Source: Saccopteryx bilineata (lineage: Eukaryota > Chordata > Mammalia > Chiroptera > Emballonuridae). From it: DNA of 64,000 nucleotides. The first letter of the stretch is position 1; each line of letters starts with the position of its first letter. Positions 22,485 through 33,496 of the stretch are shown here, piece after piece. The stretch covers positions 52,831,613 to 52,895,612 of the forward strand of contig NC_089496.1 in assembly GCF_036850765.1 (NCBI RefSeq), read 5' to 3'. The position numbers and the translations under genes were made by a program. The notes under the pieces are model-generated. The model was not told the origin of the DNA, made no database searches, and was given only the letters and a program-made list of their open reading frames with translations.

Positions 22485-22630
22485 AGAAGGCGTCTGCAAA
22501 CCACGGTCCACGGAACAAACCCGGTCTGCTGCCCATTATCGTAAATACAGCGTAACCAGGACTCAGGTACCCACCTTCCTGGCTGGTGTACCGTCTTTCC
22601 CTTGAGGGAACAGGCTTGCTAACCCCTGGG
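22485..22630 (-). mobile_element. Old hAT-Charlie fragment
   Basis: CTGCAAACCACGGTCCACGG and a CATTATCGTAAATACAGC-type segment resemble the reverse orientation of Charlie-type consensus (which reads from a CAGGGGT terminus), and AGGCTTGCTAACCCCTG lies at the other end. No target duplication recognised. Confidence 0.5.
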
Positions 22631-22639
22631 CCAGGGGGC

Positions 22640-24636
22640 CAGAGAGTCGAGAGCTTCTGGGTGAAGGGGACAGGAATAGACGGCAGTGTCACCGAGGTAA
22701 CAGGGTCACCGATGATTAGGGCCTTAGCCGACAGAGAGTTATGAGGAGGGGACGCCTGTTTCCCAGGGCTGGTTTGGTAAGTACACAGAGTCAGGACACA
22801 CCTTCTCGAAGAGCCTGTTTAACACGAGACACACACACCCGAGCAGCGAACTCTCGAAGCTGCAGCTCTGACGCCCTCAAATCGCAAAGCACAGAAGTGA
22901 ATGGGGTTCCTGTTACCTGAATGCTCAGTATGGAACTTCCAGGCGGAAAGCTGCTCATGGCAGTTAGATCCCCTCCCCAGCCTTGCGCCCTCCTTCCCCG
23001 CTGTGAGGTCTTCGCCTTTGGATTCTCTATTAAGATTTCTTTAGTAGACAATCTGCTTCAGCACTTTCTGAGGACAAAAAAATATATAGCTTCCTTTCCC
23101 CCACGATGGCAGTTAACCCTCGCATTCAATATGAAATCAAGTGAAGACATCTGACATCTGTGCTTGGCCATCAGAAAAAGAAAGAGAAAGCAGTTTTATT
23201 TTTCTAATTATTATCTACTCATCAGCCTGGGGTTAGGGATTCACTTGCCTTAGTTCCACCTTGAAAATCTGGTCCTAATTCCCCGTGTCCTGGACTTCCT
23301 GTCACCCTCTTCCTGTCCGGCGTTTCTCTGTATCTTCCCCCTGAAGAGTTGTTTCCCTAGACTGTCCGCCATGCTAAGTGTAAACTGGAAACGCTCTTTT
23401 CTAATAGGGATCGTCTGCGTCCCGTTTGTCTTCAGGAAACGAGGTTTCAGAGCCACGGAGCGCTCTGAAGTTGGCGCTGCCCCTTGTCAGCGGCGTCTGT
23501 GGGTAAGGGCGGAGAGGCAATGCTCACACCAACCCCTAGGACATCCGCCCTCATCTGTTACTCTCTGCTTTCAGTTTATAAACAAGAGATGCTGTTGTCC
23601 CCGACTCCCAGCGGGCAACCCCCCGGGAAGGAACGGCGTGCCTGCCGGACACCTGCCCCCAGACCGAGGAGGAGAGAGAAGAACGGGCTGGTCTTGTTTT
23701 CCTCCCAGCACGCCGCAAGATTGGATTGGGGTGTGCTTTCTTTCGTCCTGTGGTCCGTTTATTGGAAAAATCTTTCATAGCACTTCCAACGGCTGGGAAA
23801 ACCTCAAAAGGTTCGCTATTGCAAGAGTTCTGCTAGAACTCACATTCCTTACTGCAGGCGTGGGCCACCACAGGGGACGGTCCCAATCGGCACTCACGAG
23901 CATCACGCTGACCCCCGAGCAAGTCAGCGTCCCACAAGCCACAGGGGCCAACCGTCCAAGCAGGTGTCTCAGTGATGTAAACGGACCATCTGGGGTGGAG
24001 GGAATGGGAGCATGGCACTGCAGGACCACCGTGGTGAGGACGCCTGGGGGGCTGAGAGCAGCTGCCACCAGACATGGCACCTGCTGGTGGGTGGGGACAA
24101 GGGGCTGGCTGTGTCACAGGGGCTCCCTGCCTGCACAGCAGGGGAGCCCAGCGTCCAGCCAGGCTCGCTGAGAGCTTCTGCCCTCTGCACTCTCTCTAAC
24201 ACGGGGGTATTCCTGCTTGGTGCTCTCTCAGTCTGGGCTACCAGCTCTCGGCCAGAGAAACAAGGGGCTGCTTCATGGAAGTCGTGACGTCTTGAGAATG
24301 AAGGTAGTTAAAAACAAACAAATAAACAGGTTAGCCATTCCTCATGATCTACCTCACCTGAGCCCTGCTGATTACATAGAGAATAAAGAAAGCTTTCGAA
24401 TGATGACTGATACTGTTTCCATGACAGAAAACCCCCAAACTCTTCACCTCAACAGATCTATTACGTGGGTGGACTTGGACCCGTCTATACTGGTTCTGTG
24501 AAACCAGGAACAATATATTAAAGTCCCTCCGAATGGTCCTCGACACTCAGCATGTTCTGTAGGGGGGATCCATAATCACATTAAACTGAAGTAGATAGGT
24601 GTTCATTGGGTAGATTTTAAATGTGTTCAAAAATAG
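22640..24636. other. Unique GC-moderate sequence with a long open frame
   Basis: No recognised exon. The plus-strand frame 23371-24171 is open for 266 codons and encloses a polypyrimidine tract and CAG near 23558-23575, but its translation shows no domain I know. Frames in the other orientation overlap it throughout. Confidence 0.4.
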
Positions 24637-24644
24637 CCATTCAT

Positions 24645-24867
24645 GCCCGGCCTGTGGGGGCGCAGTGGATAAAGCATCAACTGGAACACGGAGGTCGCCG
24701 GTTCAAAGCCCTGGGCTTGCCGGGTCAAGGCACAGCCGACAAGCCACCAATGAACAACTAAAGTGAAGCCACTGTGAGTTGATACTTCTTGCTCCTCCCC
24801 ACCCCTCTCTTCTCTCTCTGTAAAATCAATAAATAAAATTTTTCTTTCTTTTTTTTTTTTTTAATCA
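24645..24867 (+). mobile_element. VES-like tRNA-derived SINE
   Basis: CCCGGCCTGTGGGGGCGCAG head, a GTGGATAAAGC A box, GGTTCAAAGCC B box, ATGAACAACTAAAGTGAAGC motif, CT-rich segment and a T/A tail. Target duplication CCATTCAT at 24637-24644 and 24868-24875. Confidence 0.9.
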
Positions 24868-24899
24868 CCATTCATAGTCACCAGGTGCTTTTTCTAGGC

Positions 24900-25115
24900 T
24901 GGGATCTTACTTCGTGAACATGGCAAATCTACTATAATCGTTGCACACTCCCTGATGAGGTAGGTACCCTAGGAATCCAATTTCACAGACATGGGAACCT
25001 GAGCCTCACCGGGCTGAGACAACACCCAGCTGGTATCGAGAAGCCCGCATGCCCCGCTGACCGGGAGTCACAACCTGTTCACTGCTCTAACTTCACACCT
25101 GGTATCCTGAGGACA
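24900..25115 (+). repeat. MIR SINE
   Basis: Motifs CCCTGATGAGGTAGGTACCC, CAATTTCACAGACATGGGAA, CTGAGCCTCAC, ACACCCAGCTGGTA follow the MIR order in plus orientation. Confidence 0.7.
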
Positions 25116-25353
25116 CCTGTCAGGTTAATGCACACATCGCCAGTGACCTGTTTGTGTTGGCGCTAAATGCTGAGAACACAGCGCCCCCTCCTGGCTGACA
25201 CTGGGCCCACACCTGCCCCTGCCCCCCACCCCACCTGCTGTGCTCCTGAGCAGAATTCTGTCCAGACCAAGGTCCTGGGAGCACAGGATTCTTTCAGTTC
25301 TTTCTTCTTTGCCTTCCATAGAATCAGGGAACTATTTGAGGCCTCTAAACGTA

Positions 25354-25916
25354 TCAGGTCTACCGGAAAGTTCTGTCCGTTTCTATCACAACAAGTTTCG
25401 ACACGTAAGCACATGTTTATTTGGCGCATGTGTGCCTCTCTATTTTTATCACTTAATGTATACATACTGACGTAGCAAATTAACTAAAACAAAGTTGATT
25501 CACGTTAGTCTTATGTGTGAAGCCATAGTTTACCAATGGCTACTGATAAAGTTCATTTACGCCACTATAATTTTTACGAATTTCAACAAGGAAGAAATGC
25601 TACAGAAGCATGTCTGTCGCATCCACCATATTCCCCAGACTTAGCATCCTCCGACTATCACTTGTTTTTGTCCTTACAAAATTTTTTGAAGGGCAAAAAA
25701 TTCAAAAATGAAGAAGATCTCAAACAAGCACTGGTTCAATTTTTCGCATCAAAAGATAAAACATTTTTCAAAAATGGGATATACAAATTGCCCTCACACT
25801 GGCAAGAAATCATTAATAATAATGGCAATTATATTATTTAATAAAGTTTACTGATGGCAAAAAAAAATTTATTTTGTTTTATTCCAAAAACAGACAGAAC
25901 TTTCCGGTAGACCTTA
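25354..25916 (+). mobile_element. Internally deleted mariner transposon, 563 bp
   Basis: Terminal inverted repeats TCAGGTCTACCGGAAAGTTC at the left and the reverse complement ending GGTAGACCTTA at the right, each flanked by TA (25352-25353, 25917-25918). They enclose a 5' leader joined to the 3' third of a transposase gene. A full mariner is about 1.3 kb, so over half has been deleted. The ends still look competent for mobilisation by a transposase in trans. Confidence 0.93.
25536..25841 (+). pseudogene. Mariner transposase, C-terminal remnant
   Basis: A 101-residue frame matches the C-terminal catalytic half of mariner transposases. The block HPPYSPDLASSDYHLFLSLQ at about residues 28-47 is the signature that contains the last aspartate of the D,D34D catalytic triad. 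The N-terminal helix-turn-helix DNA-binding region and the first two aspartates are missing because of the internal deletion. The start methionine is simply the first one after the deletion joint. A frame free of stops to its natural end suggests that the deletion and spread were recent; it cannot encode active transposase. Confidence 0.9.
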
Positions 25917-25918
25917 TA

Positions 25919-26630
25919 TTTAATTGTGACTCATTTTGTTTGTCTTCTAATGCTGCTAAATTTTATTTTTCCTAAAAGTTGTAAAAAAAATATGCAATTT
26001 TTACCAGAAAAAAAAGAGACTTTTTTTGTAAACATACCATCATTAATCATTTTATCATTGTTAATGAGCTTCAGAATGCTATACAATGTATTAACTGGCA
26101 CTATAGCACAAGTAAATTCTAAACCTGTATAATTGTGGGCCCAGAAAACCTGTAAATCCTGCTCGCTCCACCCGCGCAGGGAAACAGGGTGACAGCCCTC
26201 ACGTTAGAGACCTCCCTGCCTGCGGACTGCAGGGTCCGTCTGCGATGCACCCCTTTGGGACCAGAGCCCATCACTTCGCTTCAACATCAACCCCCCTCCA
26301 GGCCCACCTTGGGGTCAAGGTTACCTTCATTCTCCAAGTCACCTTTGTTTCAAAATCTTGTATTTATCCTTCACCCTCTCGTATCCTCCTTGACCTCCAC
26401 ACAAGCACCAAATCCGATTATTTTTTCTGTAAGTAGCTTTCTCTGGGAGGGCACAGGTCAGATCCTGTTGCCAGAGATGGACTAGTGAAGTCTTCTGGAA
26501 GTCTCTAAGGAAATCTTATCTGCTGAATTGAGTTAATGTCCACTTGTATTTTGGACATACGCCCAGAAGCTAGTAGACAGCAGGGTCTTTTAGAAGCAAT
26601 ACAATTCCTCCAACAAAACAGAAACCAATA
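25919..26630. other. Unique sequence
   Basis: AT-rich to about 26150, GC-balanced afterwards. No gene recognised. Confidence 0.45.
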
Positions 26631-26714
26631 GAAAATAAAATAAAAAATAAAAGGCAATGTTCGCACAGCCAGGAAAATAAAATAAAAAATAAAAGGCAAT
26701 GTTCGCACAGCCAC
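26631..26714 (+). repeat. Perfect 42-bp tandem duplication
   Basis: A segment beginning GAAAATAAAATAAAAAATAA and ending GTTCGCACAGCCA(G/C) occurs twice, at 26631-26672 and 26673-26714, differing at most in the last base. Confidence 0.95.
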
Positions 26715-27325
26715 ATAAAAATATATTGTACTCTGCCCTGTATTTAATTTTGAAAACATTTTCCCCATTTCTATTATTAATCAGGATTTTTTTTTATAGT
26801 GTAATTTTAATCATTCTCTTTTTCCTGTAACACTGTGTGCGATGCGACCCTCTTCCGAGCTGGGGAACTGCTCCATGGTAACAGAGCCTCGAACATCAGC
26901 ACAGGATGGAGCTTCCTGTGTGGGATCACAGCTCAGAAAAGTCAGCGAGGAAACGATACAATTCCGCACCACCATCTTTCCTTCCTCGGGGTGACATCCT
27001 GAGAGAGAAACCCACAATCCCAGGAGTTAACCGGGAGGGAGAATGGGAAACAGAGTCAATCTGAGAAGGCTAAGAATTTGGTTCTGGGATTTCAAGTTTG
27101 GAGACAGATCCTTTATTTTAGCTCCCTAAAGAGATGAAAAACACATTTCTTATTCAACCGTGCAGAAAAGGACTCTCCACCTGTTCTGCCACCGTTTCCA
27201 GCACGGAAGCGAAACAGGTCCATTCATTCGCTCACTCAGAATTCCCTGGGGAGCGTACTGTTGGTAAGCAAAGCCCGCTGGTAGGCAGTGTACTAGGCTG
27301 TGGGGTGTGTGTGACAAATCTGTGT
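26715..27325. other. Unique sequence
   Basis: No gene or repeat recognised. Confidence 0.4.
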
Positions 27326-27329
27326 GAAA

Positions 27330-27745
27330 ATTGCTGTTCTCTGTATCCAGACAATGGGATATGATTCAATGCCAAAAGACGAAGCGAGCTATCAAGTCAT
27401 GAGAAAGACATGGAAGAGTCATAAAGGTATATGACTAAGAGAGAGGAGCCATGGAGAAAAGGCTGCCTACTCTATGATGACAACAACCTGGCCGTCTGGA
27501 CAAAGCAATACTACGAAGACAATAAAAAGATCCATGGTTACCGGGGCAGGGGGCAGATACCAGTAGTAGGCGAGCACAGTGGATTTGGGGGGGGGGCAGT
27601 GAAAACCCCCTGTATGATGCTGTGATGATGGGGACATGACATTGCACATCTGCCCGAACCCGTAAGATGTGCAGCATCAAGAGTGAGCCCTCATTCAAAA
27701 TGTGGAGTTTGGGTGAATCAATGTGGGTTCATTCTTGGTCTAAAA
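27330..27745 (+). repeat. L1 3' end fragment
   Basis: Order of motifs fits an L1M 3' end: ACAATGGGATATGATTCAAT, CATGAGAAAGACATGGAAG, CCATGGTTACCGGGGCAGGG, CCTGTATGATGCTGTGATGA, GACATTGCACATCTGCCC, CAAGAGTGAGCCCTCATTCA. Confidence 0.85.
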
Positions 27746-27787
27746 AAACATATACACACTCACATATACACATACTTACACACAGAC

Positions 27788-27995
27788 AAAGGTGTGGTGG
27801 TTGCCAGAGGGAGAGGGGGTGGGGGGAGGAAGACGAGGGGGAAGGAGGGGGAAGAGCCGGTGATGGGAAGAGACTTGATTTTTGGTGGCGAGCACACAAG
27901 ACAATATATGGATGCTGTAGAGTAGAACTGTCCACCTGAAACCTGTATAATTATATTAAGCAATGTAAACCCAATACATTCAATAAAAAGATAAT
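27788..27995 (+). repeat. Second L1 3' end fragment
   Basis: GTGTGGTGGTTGCCAGAGGG, GAGACTTGATTTTTGGTGGC, CTGTCCACCTGAAACCTGTA and CAATGTAAACCCAATACATT fit another L1MA-type 3' end in the same orientation, separated from the first by a CA-rich spacer. Confidence 0.85.
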
Positions 27996-27999
27996 TAAA

Positions 28000-30340
28000 T
28001 ATGTTTACAACTTGTATAAAGCAAAAAAAAAAAGGAGAGAGAGAGTGTATAACTACAGCAAGCAATCTAGTTCTGTTCATATTATGTTTGCCAAAATAAA
28101 AAGACTTAAATACTAAAAATTAAAAACATTTCAAAAATAAGCACTATACACAGAATGAATTCAGTGTCTCCATCTCAAACAGCTGGCTGTCCCGGAAGCT
28201 GGTCAGCAAAGCCCCACCTGACCGCTCACTGGCGGGAAGGTCTCCCCTTGGCCGCCGCCCCAACGGGACACCAACAAGCCCCTGTCTTTATGAAACCTTC
28301 CCAATGCGCCTCCCACGTGGAGTCGGACCTCAGCTACGTGGAGTAGCAGGGTTTAAAGCAAGGTAATCATAAACGAGGGAACTCTTTCACAGAAGGGCCT
28401 TTTGGGATTCCCGTCACTGCTGGGCAGAGGCGGTCCTTCAGAGAACTCCGAGAATGTTTTCTATTCCGAGTGCCGGGAGTCTTTAGATCGGGGCGGCCAT
28501 TGGGTGGGTGGCGGGGAGGTGGGGGGACTTCTCGAGTGAGTTTGGCTCTTGAATACCATTTGTTCTTCCAATCCTGTTTGCACTATTAGCTCGGTTAATG
28601 GGTTAGGAAGCCTTTGCAGAGAGCGGAAAAGTCAACTTCAGCCCAGCACTTTTCTCAACTAAGACATGTTCTGAACAAATGAGGTCCAGATTAATGAGGT
28701 TGGGCTCAGCTTCGAAAGTCACAAAGAGCCTTAAATGAAGCCACCCGTCCTGGTGTCCACTTAGTGGAAACCACAGTCAGGAGACGGAGACCTGCCCTGA
28801 ACCCAGGGGAACAGGACTGGGGGTCTCCCTGCCGATGCTGGGATTGCCTTCCGAGGGCATCCCCAGGCGGACGGGGAGAGTTCTGACCACCCGCGGAGTG
28901 GGTCTGACCACCCGCGGAGAACGCCGACCACACCGCCATTGCCAGAGGGACGCAAGGTCAGCGACCCCCTTCCCAGGTGCTGTGAGGCTCACCGCGTCAC
29001 ATACGCGTGCACAACCGCGCTGCGGGCTCACCATCACTACAGAGGGTTTCTGATCGACAGCTCGTTATTGCGCGTAAGTCCTCAAGCAGCCTCAGAGCCT
29101 CCCTTGCCACATCTATCTCACCAAAAATAAAACGCATAGACCGAGACAACAGGGTTACGTAAGATAGTTTTCCACAACATCAGCATATCCCGCCCAAGCC
29201 GTCAGTTCCTCATGGCTGGCAGGAGGCTTCTCTGTACAAAGCACAATTAATTTCATTTCAACAAAACTTGCGTTAAAAAAAAAAATTGTAAACTCCTCAA
29301 ATCAACATCTATTTTGAAATGCTTGCTCATCAAGTAGCACTTACTTAACAATAATAAAAAGTCAAATGTAGGAGAAATGATTATGTCAGTGAAAGAGAGT
29401 TATGGCCCCCACAGAGGAAAAAAATATATAGAGCTTCTTTTCTGTTACTGAATTACTTGAGGAGGAAACGTTAGTATTTAAATGTAGCATCAGAACCCTT
29501 GACTGCAATCCTCACAAATCCACTGAACTCAAAATAAATGCTACAGTTCTTCTACTTTTGAACTGCCAGCCCACCAAGATGTTACTATCTACATGAAAAA
29601 CTGCCGACTGTCATTGCGGTTTCTTGTAACAACTCGAGGCAACAAAAGGAACAGCTACGGAAAATGCACCACTCCAGTGAAGAGGCTCAACCCCAAACCC
29701 TGAACCTCAATTTCTTTTTCCCTGCCAACGACACACTGCCGACCTAGACATGAAACTGGTCTATTCTTCATCGGCGATCTGCAAGGCAGAGCTTCACGTC
29801 TGGAACATGGTGAAAAAAATCAAGGGATGAGATAGTCTGTATATTTTAAGGATGCCTAATTAATTGCTATGCAAAACTGGGTAGAATACGAAGAACAATC
29901 TTTTCTCTTCATAAAATAGTACAAGCCTACCATAAATCAAATTGCTAAGGTTAAGGATGAGTGGACGTTTCTAACTATAAACATTATCATCGGAAATCAA
30001 ATGGTCACGGAGGAAAGTGATGGATACACGTAGACCGCAGAAGAGAAGACCAGATTACTAACGGAGTCTCAAATTTGCACAAGGTGTGGGTCGGTTGAAG
30101 CAGTTACCGTAACTCTCAACATAGGCCCCCTTAAAATAATCTTGGGGAGGGCAATAGAAAGAGAAGAAAGCACCAAATATTTTTGAAATGACTTTTCCTC
30201 AATATGACACTTAACCACATGTATTTATATTTAAAATGATAAAATCAGTACTCAGTACTCTACCTGTACTTAGGGTATGCTGCCACTAGATGGCAGAAAT
30301 AGTTAGGTCATAATCACTGGGGATCAACTCATTCAAGAAA
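28000..30340. other. Unique sequence
   Basis: Mostly single-copy. A GC-rich, CpG-rich patch lies at about 28860-29010, and the DNA from 29150 is AT-rich. No exon supported. Confidence 0.5.
28882..28922 (+). repeat. 21-bp GC-rich tandem duplication
   Basis: TCTGACCACCCGCGGAGTGGG is followed directly by a second TCTGACCACCCGCGGAG, both with a CCGCGG site. Confidence 0.9.
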
Positions 30341-30349
30341 CCTTTAAAG

Positions 30350-30736
30350 CAGGGGTCTCAAACTCACGGCCCACAGGCCGCATGTGGCCCGCCGAACAAT
30401 TTTGTGTGGCCCGCAGACTAATCCACGAAGTTCAAAATATTTTGGATAAAATTAAGTAAGCCTAGGGCCTACTTGTATTTTTCATTTCTCTAGCATCCTA
30501 GCTAGATATTAGCTTAGTTAACAGCAGTTGTGATGCGAACTACAGTTTCTGGTCGTTTTGTGACACTGAGTAAACTGCATGTACCATTGTGCTTGTTGTA
30601 CTGATTTTTTTTTTGTTTTCAACTGCAGTGAGAAAAGTGTTGCGTAACAGCTGCCTTTTGTAGACCTAGTGCGGCCCGCCGAATGGCTGTGATCTTGCTC
30701 TGCGGCCCACATGCTGAGTTGAGTTTGAGACCCCTG
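30350..30736. mobile_element. Non-autonomous hAT transposon, 387 bp
   Basis: Inverted ends CAGGGGTCTCAAACTCA and TGAGTTTGAGACCCCTG are perfect over 16-17 bases. The 8-bp target duplication CTTTAAAG is perfect (30342-30349, 30737-30744). The interior contains GCGGCCCGCCGAATGG and CCCGCCGAACAATTTTG, a repeated CCCGCCGAA element near both ends. No coding capacity. Confidence 0.96.
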
Positions 30737-30744
30737 CTTTAAAG

Positions 30745-32125
30745 TATTATACATACTAAACATAAGCTTTACATTCTATAAAGCTTACTTTCATGAGAAC
30801 TAAGGTTTATTAAAAAGACAAATTGCATAGTCCTAGAGAACATTTTTAAAAAATCTAAATATTGAGATTCATTTTCATTATTAATGACTTAATCCAATCA
30901 CCATTTCTTCATGCACATTAGTCAGAATATCTTTAATAACTATTTTGAAGTCTTTTATTTTTAGATTTTGGCTCTTTCTATGGTTAATTTTCAAATCTGA
31001 AAACAGTTTTAATGATTTTACTGAATACTAGGAGTTTGTTGGGACTATACTGGATTATCTAGAAATGGGATAAACTAAATCTTCCCAAATAACATATAAT
31101 TTATATGAATTAGTGAAACACAAGCTAAAGATAGATTATCTCCAACTGTTTGCTGGTTCTTAATAAACTTCTATTTGGCTCCAACTCCGAAAGTATTAAC
31201 TTGTCAAGAATTAGCGAAACAATATAAATGTATATAACCTAAAAAATATATCCCAATAAGTTTATCATTTCTTATTTGGGGATGGTAGCGATGGGAATAG
31301 AAATCACATTTTTATTTTTCTTAATCCCTTTTGAACTATGTTTTCCCCTTAGGAAAACCGAACATTTGCATTTGTCCTAATTCTGCGTCTTTAAGAGAAC
31401 ATGTTTCTCTCTGGCCTTCTAGTCTCTGAAGACGACAGACCCATGACTGGTGAGGAATTCTGAGCCACAGGTGAAGCGGTCGTCAGAAACATCAGGAGGA
31501 GGGACTCAGAGGGCCGGGCGGGTGCTTGAGCCCTTGGTCCCCCCGGGAGAAACTTTGGGCAGTGTTTCTCCACGCTGAACTGGGCCACAGGTCCTGCCTC
31601 TGCCTGGTGGAGCAAAAGGAGGTCTTGCTTGCCTGGCATTTAAAGTGACTTGATTAATGATAGCCTGACGCTATTAATTTTGAAGTCATTAAGACGCAAT
31701 CAGCATTTCCTGTTGTTCTCGTGCTAATATTTATTTTTGCGAGATGCAAAACTGACCTTTTAGTCTGTCATATAATTTATTTCTCTTATTAAGCCATATT
31801 TTCACTGTTTACAAGGCAGACAGGCTTACCTAAATATAACTGTACCTCCCACGGAAGCAGCTCACCTGTTCCAGCAAAGTTGAAAAGGGCTGACCAGACA
31901 GACAAGTGGGAAGAACCAGAAAGAGACTCCATGCAGGGGAGAAATTATGTTCTTAGCCCTAAATCTTTTTTTTAAATGTATATTTTACTTTTAATGTGGG
32001 TTTATACTGCTTTATTCCCCTCTTTAAATTCGATTTTGAATTTCTGTGCTCATGTGTCAGGGTTTCAAGTTCCCTGTTCCGCCCACGTTCCTGGCTCTGT
32101 TTCCCGTCCGTGTGCTGAGGACCCT
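30745..32125. other. Unique AT-rich sequence
   Basis: No gene or confident repeat recognised. Confidence 0.45.
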
Positions 32126-32129
32126 CGGA

Positions 32130-32410
32130 TCCAGCTCTCTGGGGCACATTTCTTGCTGCTCAGCAGCACGAGAAGAATACCTGGATGTCATCTTGACCCC
32201 TTCTCCTCGCTCCCAGGCACAGCAAATTAACCTCCAGGAGCACTGTGTTCCCTCTGGAACTCCTTTGGTTCAAGTCAGCCTCTGGGACGGGGAAGGGCAG
32301 CAACAATCCCAACCATCTCCTCCCTCACTAGCCTTTCTGCTCCCATCAGGACCCAAGTTCAAGAGTCAGGCGACAGCCAGACGGTTCTTCTCAAGCCCGC
32401 CGCTCTGAAG
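32130..32410 (+). repeat. Probable L2 LINE fragment
   Basis: CTGGATGTCATCTTGACCCC, CTTCTCCTCGCTCCCAGGCA and GCAAATTAACCTCCAGGAG follow the order of a part of L2 ORF in plus orientation. Diverged. Confidence 0.45.
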
Positions 32411-32521
32411 ACGCCCTACTCAGCTTCAAACCACTGTTTGCAGGGTCAAGCCCTCTGCATGGTGACCAGGGTGTTTTACAAACTCTGACCCCTGCTTATT
32501 CTCCTGGAAGTGTTTAAAGAG

Positions 32522-33445
32522 CATTTTACTGAATACCTATCATGTGCCAAGTACTGTTCCAGGCCCTGGCCAGTTGGCTCACTGGTAGAGCGTCGGCCTG
32601 GCGTGCAGGAGTCCTGGGTTCGATTCCCGGCCAGGGCACACAGGAGAAGCGCCCATCTGCTTCTCCACCCCTCCCCCTCTCCTTCCTCTCTGTCTCTCTC
32701 TTCCCCTCCCGCAGCCAAGGCTCCACTGGAGCAAAGTTGGCCCCGGGCGCTGAGGATGGCTCCATGGCCTTTGCCTCAGGCGCTAGAATGGCTCTGGTTG
32801 CAACAGAGCGACGCCCTGGATGGGCAGAGCATCGCCCCCTGCTGGGCATGCCGGGTGGATCCCAGTCGGGCGCGTGCGGGAGTCTGACTGCCTCCCCGTT
32901 TCCAACTTTAGAAAAATACAAAAAAAAAAAAAAGAACTGTTCCAGAGAACAAGAGTGACTTCAGCAGTAAACCAGTGGGCGGAATCCCTGCCCACCAGGT
33001 CTTGCTGTTCGCGGAGGAAAGTAGGAAACCACGAACACCTGTAACAGTTTCAGGACACACGGGTGCTCTGAATAAAATAAAAGAGGAAGACAATGCTAGA
33101 GGGTCGCCTAGAATGCAGCTTTCACGAGGGAGTGACTGGGGACAGCCGCAAGGGAGGGACGGCATGACAGTGGAGTCTTGAATAATACACAGAAACTTGT
33201 GAAAACCAGCTGAAAGCCTGAATTTAAAGATTTTTGGACTGGGACGATCTTGATATATTAAAGGGACAGAAACAAACTAACAAACAACAAAGACCAGAGC
33301 AAAGAATATGAAGCCAAAGGGATAAGAAGGGACAAGATTTACAAGCTTGGCAAGCTGTGATGAAGTTTCTGTCCTGCTTGTGACGGGGAAGCCGCCAGAG
33401 GGCTTTACGTGGAGAGCGGTGAGTGGGCTGACTTACAACATGAAA
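32522..33445 (-). repeat. L2 LINE 3' region interrupted by a SINE
   Basis: The plus strand reads TTACTGAATACCTATCATGT then GCCAAGTACTGTTCC, the reverse of the L2 3' end. After the SINE it resumes with AACAAGAGTGACTTCAGCAG and further on GATGAAGTTTCTGTCC, GGAAGCCGCCAGAGGGCTTT and GTGAGTGGGCTGACTTACA, which fit the upstream L2 region in reverse orientation. Confidence 0.75.
32563..32935 (+). mobile_element. Rhin-1-like SINE within L2
   Basis: Full head GCCCTGGCCAGTTGGCTCAC, A box, perfect B box GGTTCGATTCC, body and A tail ending near 32933. Target duplication ACTGTTCCAG at 32553-32562 and 32936-32945, which is the conserved L2 terminal motif itself. Confidence 0.96.
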
Positions 33446-33496
33446 ACCTTCGCTACCCTAAAGCTCTAAGACGTGGATGAAATCCTTTGAAGACAC

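Noticed and set aside
21813..22511. 232-codon minus-strand frame
   Set aside because: It runs through the Rhin-1-like SINE at 21957-22342 and its flanks; the same peptide pattern recurs in every SINE copy.
23371..24171. Calling the 266-codon frame a gene
   Set aside because: No homology, start context or splice structure that I can support; overlapped by other frames on both strands. Kept only as a finding.
25163..25475. Frames of about 100 codons on both strands at 25.2-25.5 kb
   Set aside because: They overlap the mariner left end and unique DNA in opposite directions and show no domain.
31390..31640. MER5-type hAT fragment around GCAGTGTTTCTCCACGCTGA
   Set aside because: One terminus-like motif only; no partner end or target duplication.
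32563..32640. Functional tRNA gene, from the A and B boxes
   Set aside because: The tRNA-like head continues into a SINE body with A tail and target duplication; it does not fold as a complete tRNA with terminator.
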